DNA of 64,000 nucleotides from Muricoccus nepalensis (lineage in GTDB: Bacteria > Pseudomonadota > Alphaproteobacteria > Acetobacterales > Acetobacteraceae): assembly GCF_006438825.1 (NCBI RefSeq), contig NZ_RCZP01000017.1, positions 33,094 to 97,093 of the forward strand, read 5' to 3'. Made by a program: the position numbers and the translations under genes. The notes beneath the pieces were generated by a model. The model saw only the letters and a program-made list of their open reading frames with translations, did not search any database and was not told where the DNA came from. The number at the start of each line of letters is the position of its first letter. Position 1 is the stretch's first letter. Shown piece after piece: positions 8,365 through 16,550 of this stretch.

Positions 8365-8895
8365 GTGACCGCTTCTTCCCCGTTCCCGCCCGCCCCCCAC
8401 CCGGCCGACCCGGAGCCCCGGGTTCCCCCGGCCACCCTCGCCTCGCTCTACGCGCGGCCGGGGTTCAAGCTCCGCCGCGCCCACCAGATCGCGCTGTCGG
8501 TCTTCGCGGACGAGTGCCGCGCCTTCGAGATTACCTCCACCCAGTACGGCATCCTCGTCGCGCTGCGGGAGAGGCCGGGGCTGGACCAGGTGGGGGTGGC
8601 CCAGGCGCTCGGCCTCGACCGCTCCACCACCGGCATGGTGGTCGGGCTGCTGGAGGGGCGCGGCTTCCTGCGGCGCGACCAGCACGCGACGGACCGCCGC
8701 CGCCGCGTCCTGACCCTGACCGAGGAGGGCGCCCGGCTGGTGGAGGCCATCGCCCCGGCCGCCGAGCGCGCGCGCCGCCGGCTGCTCGCCCCCCTCTCGC
8801 CCGAGGAGGCGGAGGCGCTCGCCGCCCTGCTGGACCGGCTTCTCGGCCACCACGACGCCCTCGTGCGCGTGCCCCTCATGCGGCCCGGGGACTGA
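8365..8895 (+). CDS. MarR-family transcriptional regulator
   Basis: This 176-aa winged helix-turn-helix protein has the canonical MarR core. QYGILVALRERPGLDQVGVAQALGLDRSTTGMVVGLLEGRGFLRR covers residues of roughly 58-103 with the recognition helix, and DRRRRVLTLTEEG forms the wing. MarR proteins are dimeric repressors released by phenolic ligands. Divergence from an aromatic hydroxylase suggests it represses that gene. A GTG start at 8365 is preferred over the ATG at 8293 because the latter lies in a palindrome that looks like the operator. The 3' end overlaps the convergent LysR gene by 20 bases. Confidence 0.85.
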   Translation: MTASSPFPPAPHPADPEPRVPPATLASLYARPGFKLRRAHQIALSVFADECRAFEITSTQYGILVALRERPGLDQVGVAQALGLDRSTTGMVVGLLEGRGFLRRDQHATDRRRRVLTLTEEGARLVEAIAPAAERARRRLLAPLSPEEAEALAALLDRLLGHHDALVRVPLMRPGD

Positions 8896-9766
8896 GGCCC
8901 TCGATCAGCGGCCGCCTCTCCGCGATCGCCTCCGCCAGGACGTCGAGCAGCGCCCGCACGCGCGGCGTGTGGCGAAGGTCCGGGTGGGTGAGCAGCCAGA
9001 GGCTGGAGGCGTATTCCGGCTGCGGCGGCGCGAGGCGGACGAGGCCCGGCCAGGCGTCGCCGATGAAGCAGGGCAGGTGGCCCACCCCGATCCCCGCCTC
9101 CACCGCCTGGGCAAGGCCCAGCACCGTGTCGAAGCGCCCCGCCAGCCGCGCGGCCGGCACCGCCTCGCGCGCCGCGCGCACCACCCGCATCCCCGCGAGG
9201 TTGTCGCCGAGGCAGACCCAGTCGCCCTCCGCCGTCCGGCCATCCGCGCCGTAGAGCGCCCAGGCGATGCCCGCCACGCGCCGGCCGACGAGCGTGTCCG
9301 GCGGGTCGTCGGTGGCGCGCACGGCGACGTCCGCGTCCCGGCGCGAGAGGTTTAGCGCGGCGTTGCCGGTCACGACGTCCAGCCGGATGGCCGGGTGCGC
9401 CCGCCGGAAGCGCGCCAGCATCGGCATCAGCAGGTCCGAGAGCAGGCTGTCGCTCGTCGCCAGCCGCAGCTCGCCCGAGGGGGCGGGCGCCTGCCCCGCC
9501 AGGCGGCGCGTCACGGCGGTGATGTCCTCGTCCACCCGCGCCGCCAGCGCCGCCACCTCCTCCCCGGCCGGGGTCAGGGCGTAGCCGGCGCGGTGGCGCT
9601 CGAACAGCGGGGTGCCGAGCAGCGCCTCCACCGCGCGCAGGCGGCGGAACACGGTGGAGTGGTCGATGCCCAGGCGGGCCGCCGCCGCCGGCAGGTTGCG
9701 CGCCTCCGCCACCGCGTTGATGAGGCGGAAGTCGTCCCAGGCGAGGGTTCTGGCGGCGTCCTTCAC
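8876..9766 (-). CDS. LysR-family regulator of the adjacent detoxification cluster
   Basis: This 296-aa regulator has an N-terminal LysR helix-turn-helix (LAWDDFRLINAVAEARNLPA then AAARLGIDHSTVFRRLRAVE, roughly residues 8-48). A two-lobed effector domain follows, starting near SGELRLATSDSLLSDLL. The start is the GTG at 9766, the only start close to the conserved helix-turn-helix. It is downstream of and codirectional with a doxX gene and faces a ring-cleaving dioxygenase/hydrolase/pirin operon. LysR-DoxX-dioxygenase-hydrolase-pirin is a recurrent proteobacterial group linked to quinone and electrophile stress. A perfect palindrome in the doxX-dioxygenase promoter (10369-10386) is the likely target. 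Confidence 0.87.
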   Translation of the reverse strand: MKDAARTLAWDDFRLINAVAEARNLPAAAARLGIDHSTVFRRLRAVEALLGTPLFERHRAGYALTPAGEEVAALAARVDEDITAVTRRLAGQAPAPSGELRLATSDSLLSDLLMPMLARFRRAHPAIRLDVVTGNAALNLSRRDADVAVRATDDPPDTLVGRRVAGIAWALYGADGRTAEGDWVCLGDNLAGMRVVRAAREAVPAARLAGRFDTVLGLAQAVEAGIGVGHLPCFIGDAWPGLVRLAPPQPEYASSLWLLTHPDLRHTPRVRALLDVLAEAIAERRPLIEGLSPRAA

Positions 9767-9840
9767 GGCGTGGTCCCGACGGCGAAGGCCGGCGGCACGG
9801 GGGAGCCGTGCCGCCGGCCGGTCGCCGGATGCTAGGGGCT

Positions 9841-10296
9841 TCACGCCGCGGCGGCGAGGTCCCGCCGCGGCGCCCGTGCCTTGCGGACCGGCGTCTCGCG
9901 GAGCGCCAGCGCGCCGTCGCCGGCCAGGGCCTGCACCAGCGCGGCCACCGCGAGGAAGGCCGGGTATTCCCAGCCGCCGTTGGGCGCGTTGAAGACCCAG
10001 CCGTTGCCGGCGTGCACGGCGAGCGCGCCCAGCAGCACCGGCAGCAGCGCGACCGACACCGCCCGGGCGTAGACGCCGAGCAGGAGGGCCGCGCCGCCGA
10101 TCGCCTCGGCCAGCACGATGGGCCAAGCGAGGCCGGCCGGCAGGCCCACCTGCCCGAGGAAGCCGGCGAAGCCGGGTAGGGTGAACACGGAGACCTTCAG
10201 CCAGGCGTGGGCGAGGAACATCACCCCCAGCGAGACGCGCAGGAGAAGAAGGCCGTAGGGAGCGAGACGGGTGTCGATCACGAGGGGAAACCTCAT
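9841..10296 (-). CDS. DoxX-family membrane protein
   Basis: This 151-aa inner-membrane protein has four predicted transmembrane helices: about residues 10-30, 50-70, 75-95 and 105-125. It carries the DoxX pattern LLLLRVSLGVMFLAHAWLKV. DoxX proteins are associated with electron transfer and redox stress; in MhqP/CatD-like systems they accompany quinone-detoxifying dioxygenases. The ATG at 10296 gives MRFPLVIDTRLAPYG before the first helix. It lies upstream of the LysR gene in the same direction and is divergent from the ring-cleaving dioxygenase. Biochemical activity of this member is unknown. Confidence 0.82.
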   Translation of the reverse strand: MRFPLVIDTRLAPYGLLLLRVSLGVMFLAHAWLKVSVFTLPGFAGFLGQVGLPAGLAWPIVLAEAIGGAALLLGVYARAVSVALLPVLLGALAVHAGNGWVFNAPNGGWEYPAFLAVAALVQALAGDGALALRETPVRKARAPRRDLAAAA

Positions 10297-10300
10297 CGGG

Positions 10301-10343
10301 GTTGCGGAACTGGGCCGGAGAATGGCCACCCAGTCTCCGCAAC
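10301..10343. repeat. Long imperfect palindrome in doxX/dioxygenase promoter
   Basis: The outer arms GTTGCGGA (10301-10308) and TCCGCAAC (10336-10343) are perfect. Nested ACTGGG (10309-10314) and CCCAGT (10329-10334) arms continue the stem with a short bulge. It begins 4 bases upstream of the doxX ATG and would form a strong hairpin in the doxX leader. It could be a second regulator site or an RNA structure affecting doxX translation; which is not decidable by eye. Confidence 0.45.
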
Positions 10344-10368
10344 GCCATGACCGATCCGGCAAGGTTGG

Positions 10369-10386
10369 GATTGCATGGGTGCAATC
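10369..10386. promoter_or_regulatory. Perfect palindrome, likely LysR operator
   Basis: GATTGCA-TGGG-TGCAATC is a perfect 18-base palindrome in the divergent promoter of doxX and the ring-cleaving dioxygenase. It contains the T-N11-A layout (TTGCA N4 TGCAA) expected of LysR-type binding sites. The LysR gene in the same cluster is the obvious candidate regulator. Confidence 0.55.
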
Positions 10387-10475
10387 ACTTCGGGCTGGCG
10401 CCGGGCCGCTGAAAGGCCATTTGCTGCCACCAGACGAGGCGCCCCCCGGTGCCTCCCCCAGCGGAGTTCACCCCC

Positions 10476-11411
10476 ATGGCCCATACCAGCAGCCCCCGCG
10501 GCATCCACCACGTCACCGCCATCGCCGGCAGCGCGAGGGGCAACCTCGACTTCTACACCCGCGTCCTCGGGCTGCGGCTGGTGAAGAAGACCGTCAACTT
10601 CGACGATCCCGGCGCCTACCACTTCTACTACGGCGACGCGGCGGGCAGCCCCGGCACCATCCTCACCTTCTTCCCCTGGGAGAACGCCGCCCCCGGCCGC
10701 GCCGGCGCCGGGGAGCTGCAGGAGACCGCCTTCCGCATCCCCCAGTCCGCCATCGGCTACTGGACGCAGCGCCTGGTGAACCACGGGCTGGAGCGCGCCA
10801 CCCGCTTCGGCGAGACGGTGCTCACCTTCCGCGACCCGGACGGCATGCGGCTCGCGCTCGTCGGCCTTCCCGGCCTTGAGGCCGAGCCCGCCTGGGAGGG
10901 CGGCGAGGTCCCAGTGGAGAGCGCGATCCGCGGCTTTCACGGCGTGACCCTCATGCTCGACCGCACGGAGGCGACGGGCGCCATCCTCACGGACGTCTTC
11001 GGCTTCGCCGAGGCCGGGCGCGAGGGCGACGCCACCCGCTACCGCGCGGAGGGCACGGCGCTCGGCGGCATCGTGGACCTGCGGGCGGTCGGCGGCTTCC
11101 TGGCGGCGCGGATGGGCCGCGGCTCCGTCCACCACCTCGCCTTCCGCGCCGCCGACGACGCGGACCAGGCGGAGATGGTGCGCAAGCTGGCCGCGACCCA
11201 CGGCCTGCGCACGACGGAGCAGAAGGACCGCGACTACTTCCGCTCCGTCTACTTCCGCGAGCCCGGCCACGTGCTCTTCGAGATCGCGACCGACATCCCC
11301 GGCTTCGCCGTGGACGAGCCGGCGGCGAGCCTCGGCACCGCGCTGAAGCTGCCGCGCTTCCTCGAGGGCCATCGCGCCGCGATCGAGGCCGCGCTCCCCG
11401 TCCTCGCCTGA
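10476..11411 (+). CDS. Ring-cleaving dioxygenase, MhqO-like VOC protein
   Basis: This 311-aa protein has two tandem vicinal-oxygen-chelate domains. The first starts RGIHHVTAIAGSARGNLDFY and the second begins near residue 148 with IRGFHGVTLMLDRTEATG. The metal-binding pattern His/His/Glu is present: GIHH early, SVHHLAFR near 213, and a glutamate in GHVLFEIATDIPG near 265. MhqO/YfiE-type enzymes cleave hydroquinones or catechols and protect against quinones. The ATG at 10476 matches the usual N-terminus; an in-frame ATG at 10449 is possible. It leads an operon with an MhqD-like hydrolase and a pirin. Confidence 0.87.
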   Translation: MAHTSSPRGIHHVTAIAGSARGNLDFYTRVLGLRLVKKTVNFDDPGAYHFYYGDAAGSPGTILTFFPWENAAPGRAGAGELQETAFRIPQSAIGYWTQRLVNHGLERATRFGETVLTFRDPDGMRLALVGLPGLEAEPAWEGGEVPVESAIRGFHGVTLMLDRTEATGAILTDVFGFAEAGREGDATRYRAEGTALGGIVDLRAVGGFLAARMGRGSVHHLAFRAADDADQAEMVRKLAATHGLRTTEQKDRDYFRSVYFREPGHVLFEIATDIPGFAVDEPAASLGTALKLPRFLEGHRAAIEAALPVLA

Positions 11412-11470
11412 ACCCGTCTCCGGACACATGGCCGGCCGCGTCCCCGGACGCGGCCGCGAAGGGATCCCCC

Positions 11471-12103
11471 ATGACCGTCACTGCCCCCGCCTTCGTCCAC
11501 GCCTTCGAGCCCGCGACCGACGCCGCCCGCCCGCCGCTCCTGCTGCTGCACGGCACGGGCGGGGACGAGCGCGACCTGCTCCCCCTCGGCCGCCTCGTCG
11601 CGCCCGGCGCGGCCCTTCTCTCGCCGCGCGGGACGGTGCTGGAGAACGGGATGCCCCGCTTCTTCCGCCGCCTCGCGGAGGGCGTCTTCGACGAGGACGA
11701 CCTGCGCGCCCGCACGGATGACCTCGCGGCCTTCCTCCGCGCGGCGATGGCGGAGCACGGGCTCGCCGCGCCGGTCGCGCTCGGCTTCTCCAACGGCGCC
11801 AACATCGCGGCGAGCCTCCTGCTGCGCCATCCCGGCCTGCTCGGCGGCGCGGCGCTGCTGCGCGCCATGGTGCCCTTCCGCGACCCCCCGGCCGCGCGGC
11901 TGGAGGGCACGCCCGTGCTGCTGCTCTCCGGCGCCTCGGACCCGATCGTGCCCGCGGCGAACAGCGCGCGCCTCGCCGCCCTCCTGCAAGGGGCCGGCGC
12001 CAGGGTCGCGCATCGTGAGTTGCCGGTGGGGCACGGCCTGTCCCAGATGGACGTCGCGCTCGCGCGCGACTGGCTCGCCACCCTCCAGGAGAACGCCCGA
12101 TGA
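11471..12103 (+). CDS. MhqD/YpfH-like alpha/beta hydrolase
   Basis: This 210-aa carboxylesterase/phospholipase-type hydrolase shows a complete Ser-Asp-His triad. The nucleophile is in LGFSNGANIA near residue 107, the Asp in GASDPIVP near 158, and the His in LPVGHGLSQM near 190. The oxyanion motif LLLHGTGGDERDLLPL is at the N-terminus. Homologues (MhqD) sit beside MhqO-type dioxygenases in quinone-responsive operons and may hydrolyse ring-cleavage products or adducts. It overlaps the following pirin gene by 4 bases (ATGA), supporting one operon. Substrate is not known. Confidence 0.87.
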   Translation: MTVTAPAFVHAFEPATDAARPPLLLLHGTGGDERDLLPLGRLVAPGAALLSPRGTVLENGMPRFFRRLAEGVFDEDDLRARTDDLAAFLRAAMAEHGLAAPVALGFSNGANIAASLLLRHPGLLGGAALLRAMVPFRDPPAARLEGTPVLLLSGASDPIVPAANSARLAALLQGAGARVAHRELPVGHGLSQMDVALARDWLATLQENAR

Positions 12104-13074
12104 GCGTCGACAGCGATCCCACGGGCGTCATGCCCGAGTGCCCGGACGCCGGCCCGGTCGGCCAGGTCATCCTGCCGCGCATGCACGACATCGGCGGCTT
12201 CACGGTGCGCCGCGCGCTGCCCGCGCAGGGGCGGCAGATGGTCGGCCCCTTCATCTTCTTCGACCAGATGGGGCCGGGCGAGTTCCTGACGGGCAAGGGG
12301 CTCGACGTGCGGCCGCACCCGCATATCGGCCTCTCCACCGTCACCTACCTGTTCGAGGGGGAGATCCAGCACCGCGACACGCTCGGCTCCGACCTCTCGA
12401 TCCGCCCGGGCGACGTGAACTGGATGACGGCGGGCCGCGGCATCGCCCATTCCGAGCGGACGGGGGCGGCGCTGCGCGCCCACGCCAACCCGCTCTACGG
12501 CATCCAGTCCTGGGTCGCGCTCCCGCGCGCGCAGGAGGAGGCGGCGCCCGCCTTCGTCCACCACCCCGCCGCCACCCTGCCGGTGATCGAGGACGGCGGC
12601 GCGCGGCTGCGCCTCATCGCCGGGCACGGCTGGGGCGCGCGCTCCCCGGTCGAGACGCCGTCGGACCTCTTCTACGCCGACGCGATGCTCGCGCCCTGCG
12701 CTTCCCTGCCGCTGCCCGACCACGAGGAGCGCGGGGCCTATGTCGTGGAGGGCGAGGTGACGGTCTCGGGCGACCGCTTCGAGGCCGGGCGCATGCTCGT
12801 CTTCCGCGCGGGCGAGGGGCTGGCGATCACGGCGGGGCCGAAGGGCGCGCGGCTGCTGATGCTCGGCGGCGCCGCCATGGACGGGCCGCGCCACCTGTTC
12901 TGGAACTTCGTCTCCTCCTCGCGCGAGCGGATCGAGCAGGCGAAGGCGGACTGGAAGGCCGGGCGCTTCGGCACGGTGCCAGGCGACGACAAGGAGTTCA
13001 TCCCCTTGCCGGAGGAGCGCGTCTCGGTGCGCGCGGCGACGCAGGCGCCCTCCGCCGGGTCGCCGACGAGCTGA
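12100..13074 (+). CDS. Pirin-family protein (bicupin)
   Basis: This 324-aa bicupin has the pirin metal site. HPHIGLSTVTYLFEGEIQHRD (residues near 72-92) carries two His in HPH, a further His in IQHRD, and the Glu of the RGIAHSE region near 120. Several bacterial pirins act as quercetin-type dioxygenases or redox sensors. The start overlaps the hydrolase stop, so it is the third gene of the detoxification operon. A quinone- or flavonoid-degrading role is likely by association, but a regulatory role cannot be excluded. Confidence 0.87.
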   Translation: MSVDSDPTGVMPECPDAGPVGQVILPRMHDIGGFTVRRALPAQGRQMVGPFIFFDQMGPGEFLTGKGLDVRPHPHIGLSTVTYLFEGEIQHRDTLGSDLSIRPGDVNWMTAGRGIAHSERTGAALRAHANPLYGIQSWVALPRAQEEAAPAFVHHPAATLPVIEDGGARLRLIAGHGWGARSPVETPSDLFYADAMLAPCASLPLPDHEERGAYVVEGEVTVSGDRFEAGRMLVFRAGEGLAITAGPKGARLLMLGGAAMDGPRHLFWNFVSSSRERIEQAKADWKAGRFGTVPGDDKEFIPLPEERVSVRAATQAPSAGSPTS

Positions 13075-13095
13075 GGCCGGATCCGAGGCGCGGGT

Positions 13096-14082
13096 TCAGT
13101 CCACCTGCGCCCCGGAGCGCCGCACGATCTCCGCCCAGCGCGCGACGTCGGCCTCGTGGATGCGGCGGAAGGAGGCCGGCCCGGGATCGGCCGGCGGCGT
13201 GATGCCCTGGCTGTCGGTCAGCCAGGCGACGAAGTCCGGTTCCGCGATGATGCGCGCCACCTCCTGCGTCATGCGGGCCTGGATGGGCGCGGGCAGGCCG
13301 GGCGGGGCGACCAGCCCGTACCAGGTGCTGCTCTCGAAGCCGGGCAGCCCACAGGCCTCCTCGATCGTCGGCACGTCGGGCAGGGGCGCGAGGCGCGCGC
13401 GGGTGGTCACGCCGAGCGCGCGGAGCTGGCCCTGCTGCACGGGGCCGATGCTCGGGCCGCTCTGGTTGAAGAAGAAGGCGGTTTCCCCGCCCAGCAGGGA
13501 CACCATCGCCGGGCCCTGGCCTCGGTAGGGCACGTGCAGCACGTCGATCCCCGCGGCGGCGGCGAACTGCACGGCCGAGAGATGCGTCGACGCCCCGTTG
13601 CCCGTGGAGGCGTAGGCGAGGGCGCCCGGCCGCGCCTTCGCCGCCGCGACCAGGTCCCGGCAGGTGCGGAGGCCCGGCGAGTGCTGCGGGTTCACGAGCA
13701 GCACGTTCGGCACGTCGCCGAGGATGGCGATGTGCGTCACGTCGCGCAGGGGGTCGAAGGGAAGCGACTTGTAGAGCGTCGCGTTGATCGCGTGCGTGCC
13801 GGCGGTCGCCAGCAGGAAGGTGTAGCCGTCCGGCCGCGCGCGGGCGACGTATTCGGAGGCGATGTTCCCGCCGGCGCCGGTGCGGTTGTCCACCACCACC
13901 GGCACGCCGAGGGACCGCGACAGCGGCTCGGCCAGCTTGCGCGCGTAGATGTCCACGCCCGAGCCGTTGGGGAAGCCGCCCATGATGGTGATGGGGCGGT
14001 TCGGCCAGGGCGCCTCCTGCGCCGCCGCCGGCAGGGCGAGGGGGGCGAGCGCGGCGAGGGCGAGCGCGGTTCGGCGGAGCAT
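13096..14082 (-). CDS. Bug/TctC-family periplasmic substrate-binding protein
   Basis: This 328-aa protein has a Sec signal (LALAALAPLALPAAAQEA). The family signature is clear: WPNRPITIMGGFPNGSGVDI, VVDNRTGAGGNIASEYVARA and VPYRGQGPAMVSL. It is an extracytoplasmic carboxylate-type binding protein without TctA or TctB partners nearby. It is codirectional with, and downstream of, an Asp/Glu-racemase-type gene (25-base gap), so the two may act on the same small acid. Confidence 0.9.
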   Translation of the reverse strand: MLRRTALALAALAPLALPAAAQEAPWPNRPITIMGGFPNGSGVDIYARKLAEPLSRSLGVPVVVDNRTGAGGNIASEYVARARPDGYTFLLATAGTHAINATLYKSLPFDPLRDVTHIAILGDVPNVLLVNPQHSPGLRTCRDLVAAAKARPGALAYASTGNGASTHLSAVQFAAAAGIDVLHVPYRGQGPAMVSLLGGETAFFFNQSGPSIGPVQQGQLRALGVTTRARLAPLPDVPTIEEACGLPGFESSTWYGLVAPPGLPAPIQARMTQEVARIIAEPDFVAWLTDSQGITPPADPGPASFRRIHEADVARWAEIVRRSGAQVD

Positions 14083-14107
14083 GGGCGTCCTTTCGCGAGG
14101 GGAGGGG

Positions 14108-14857
14108 TCAGGCGAAGTCGCGCGGGCGCAGGCCCGCGTGGAAGTAGGTGATCATCGCGTAGATGTCGAAGACGGGCCGCCCGGTCGCCCGCCGCACGGC
14201 GGCGGCGTAGGGCGGCATGTTCGTGCACTCGAGGACGATGGCGCCGACCTCCGGGTGGCGGGCCACGAGCCGTTCCGCGGCCTCGACCACGTCGCGCTCG
14301 GCGAGGTCCACGTCCATGTCGTCCTTCTCGGCGCGGATGAGGACGCGGAAGAACTCCCGCCCGCTCTCCGTGCCCTCCACGGGGATGTCGAGGGGAACGC
14401 CAGCGGCCTCGAGATGCGCGGGGCTGAGGCTGCCGCCCGAGACGGTGACGAGGCCGACCCGCTGCCCCGGCGGCAGCATCGCCTGCACCCAGGGCACCTG
14501 CAGGAGGCTGCTGGTGGCAACCGGCACGCCCACCTCCCGTGCGATCTCGCGCTGGAAGAGCGAGAGGAAGCCGCAATTGGTGGTGATGGCCTCCGCCCCC
14601 TGCGCCACGAGCTCGCGCGCGGCCTCCAGGAAGTCCGGCAGCAGCCCGCGGGCACCCTCCAGCACCACCTTCTCCGGGCTCGCGCCCCGCACCACGCGGT
14701 AGAGCACGGGGAAGGGCCAGGTGCCGCCGTTGCCCATGTCCCCGTGGATGCGGGGGAAGCGGGCCTCGAGCATCAGGATGCCCAGCGGCGCGCCGTAGAG
14801 GGCCTTGCCGCCGCGGGCGACGCCGCGGCGCGAGGAGGGAAGGGAGGTCATGGTCAT
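14108..14857 (-). CDS. Aspartate/glutamate racemase-family protein
   Basis: This 249-aa cytosolic protein of the Asp/Glu/hydantoin racemase superfamily has two conserved cysteines. One is in AITTNCGFLSLFQ (near residue 99) and the other in IVLECTNMPPY (near 217). Both match the cofactor-independent two-cysteine mechanism. The superfamily includes amino-acid racemases, arylmalonate decarboxylases and maleate isomerases, so the reaction is undecided. There are two nested ATGs (14857 and 14851). Pairing with a Bug binding protein suggests a carboxylic-acid substrate taken up from outside. Confidence 0.75.
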   Translation of the reverse strand: MTMTSLPSSRRGVARGGKALYGAPLGILMLEARFPRIHGDMGNGGTWPFPVLYRVVRGASPEKVVLEGARGLLPDFLEAARELVAQGAEAITTNCGFLSLFQREIAREVGVPVATSSLLQVPWVQAMLPPGQRVGLVTVSGGSLSPAHLEAAGVPLDIPVEGTESGREFFRVLIRAEKDDMDVDLAERDVVEAAERLVARHPEVGAIVLECTNMPPYAAAVRRATGRPVFDIYAMITYFHAGLRPRDFA

Positions 14858-15067
14858 GGTCGGGCCCCGAAGGCGGCAAGGGCCCGAAGCATAGGGCGGG
14901 CCAGGGCGGCGGGAACCACCCCCGTCCCCCGTGGCGCCGCCCCTGCCCAGGATCGCGCCAGTCCGGCCGGGCGGTGACCGCGAAGCGGGCGCGCCGGTCC
15001 CGCGGGGCCGGCTTTGCGGTGGCACGTCGATTGCCCTCAGGATGCCGCTTTCAAGGATCGACCCTGA

Positions 15068-15568
15068 ATGCCTGACACGCCCCTCGTCGCCGGCCTCTTC
15101 CACGTGGCCGTCAAGACGGCCGACCTCGCGGCCACCCTCGCCTTCTACAAGGGCGTCCTCGGGCTCGCGGATGCGCACCGCCCGGACTTCGGCTACCCCG
15201 GCGCCTGGCTCGCGGTGCCGCTGCCGGGCGGGCAGGCGCTCCTGCACGTCTACGCCGGCGGCCCGGCCCTCGGGCCCGAGGGCCGGGCGCCGCTCGGCAC
15301 GGCCGCCATTGACCACGTCTCGCTCGCCTGCCGCGGCTACCACGCCTTCGTCGCCCGCTTCCGCGAGGCGGGGCTCGACTGGCGCGAGTTCCTCGTCCCC
15401 GGCACCACGCTCTGGCAGCTCTTCGTCTACGACCCCTCGGGCGTGCAGCTCGAGCTGACCTTCGACGGTGCCTCCGAGGCCGGCACCCCGCCCGACCTGT
15501 CGGAGGGGCGGCGCTACGTCGCGGGCGCCTCCTTCTTCGATCCCCGCACCTACCCCAAGCTCTCCTGA
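15068..15568 (+). CDS. VOC-family (glyoxalase/dioxygenase superfamily) protein
   Basis: This 166-aa single-copy VOC protein carries GLFHVAVKTADLAATLAFYKGVLGL at its N-terminus, AAIDHVSLACRGYHAF near residue 80, and an ELTFDG metal-ligand strand near 140. VOC proteins bind a divalent metal and act as lyases, epimerases or extradiol dioxygenases. It begins a cluster with an SsuABC-type importer (7 bases to the binding-protein start), so it probably processes the imported compound. The reaction cannot be specified. Confidence 0.8.
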   Translation: MPDTPLVAGLFHVAVKTADLAATLAFYKGVLGLADAHRPDFGYPGAWLAVPLPGGQALLHVYAGGPALGPEGRAPLGTAAIDHVSLACRGYHAFVARFREAGLDWREFLVPGTTLWQLFVYDPSGVQLELTFDGASEAGTPPDLSEGRRYVAGASFFDPRTYPKLS

Positions 15569-15575
15569 GGACCGC

Positions 15576-16550
15576 ATGACCCCTTCGATGCGCCGGCGCG
15601 GCCTGCTCGCCGCCGCGGCCGCGGCCCCCTTCCTCGCGCGCGGCGCCCTCGCGGCGGACGCGGTGAGGATCGGCGTCTTCAACGTCTCCTCCGCGCTGCC
15701 CTTCTACGTCGCGCGGGAACGCGGCTTCTTCACGGAGGCGGGCCTCGCGGTGGAGGCCGTGCCGCTGCAGGCCGCGCCCCTCATCGTGCAGGCGATGGTG
15801 TCGGGCGACCTCGACGGCGCGTCGAACCTCGTCACGCTGGAGGGCGCGAACATCAACGCCCGCCGCGCGAACACCGCCCTCTACTTCGCCCTCAACGGCC
15901 AGAGCGACCGCTACCGGATGGAGCAGTTCGTCGTCCGCCCCGGCTGGAACGCGGCCACCCTGCGCGACCTCAAGGGCGCGAGGATCCTCTCCGCCCCCGG
16001 CCCCGCCAACCTGTCCGCCGCCCGCGCCGTGCTCGCCGCCGCCGGGCTGCAGGAGGGGCGCGACTACACGCTGTCCGAGCAGCCGATGGGCGTGCATGTC
16101 GGCGCGCTGGCCGCCGGCACCTTCGACGCCGCCTACACGCTGGAGCCGCAGGCGAGCATCGCCGAGCGCCAGGGCGCCGCGCGCCGGCTGGAGGCGGGGG
16201 TGATCGCGACCCACCTCATCGGCCGCCCTGGCGCCCAGGCCTGGGCCGCCGGCGCCGCCTTCACCGGCAAGTTCCTGGAGGCGAAGCCCGAGGTCGCCGC
16301 CCGCTTCGCCGGCGCCTGGGCCAAGGCCTGCGCCGCCATCCGGACCGACGCCGGCGTGCGCGACCTGCTGGTGCCCTTCATGCAGACCCCGGCCGAGCTG
16401 GCGCCGACCGTCCCGCTGGTGAACTTCGCGATGGTGAAGGACATGACCCCGCCGGAGGTCGCGGACTTCCAGAAGTTCGTGGACCTCGCCGTGGCGCAGG
16501 GCGTGGTGCGGGGCGCGATCGACGTGAAGTCCTTCCTGCGGCCCCTGTGA
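15576..16550 (+). CDS. ABC importer binding protein, NMT1/SsuA-like
   Basis: This 324-aa secreted protein has a twin-arginine-like signal (MRRRGLLAAAAAAPFLARGA). The mature region begins VRIGVFNVSSALPFYVARE, then RGFFTEAGLAVEAVPLQAA, the pattern of NMT1/SsuA/TauA-type binding proteins. Known ligands of this group include sulfonates, taurine, thiamine precursors and aromatic acids. The stop overlaps the start of the ATPase gene (GTGA), placing it in one operon with ATPase and permease. Ligand unknown. Confidence 0.87.
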   Translation: MTPSMRRRGLLAAAAAAPFLARGALAADAVRIGVFNVSSALPFYVARERGFFTEAGLAVEAVPLQAAPLIVQAMVSGDLDGASNLVTLEGANINARRANTALYFALNGQSDRYRMEQFVVRPGWNAATLRDLKGARILSAPGPANLSAARAVLAAAGLQEGRDYTLSEQPMGVHVGALAAGTFDAAYTLEPQASIAERQGAARRLEAGVIATHLIGRPGAQAWAAGAAFTGKFLEAKPEVAARFAGAWAKACAAIRTDAGVRDLLVPFMQTPAELAPTVPLVNFAMVKDMTPPEVADFQKFVDLAVAQGVVRGAIDVKSFLRPL

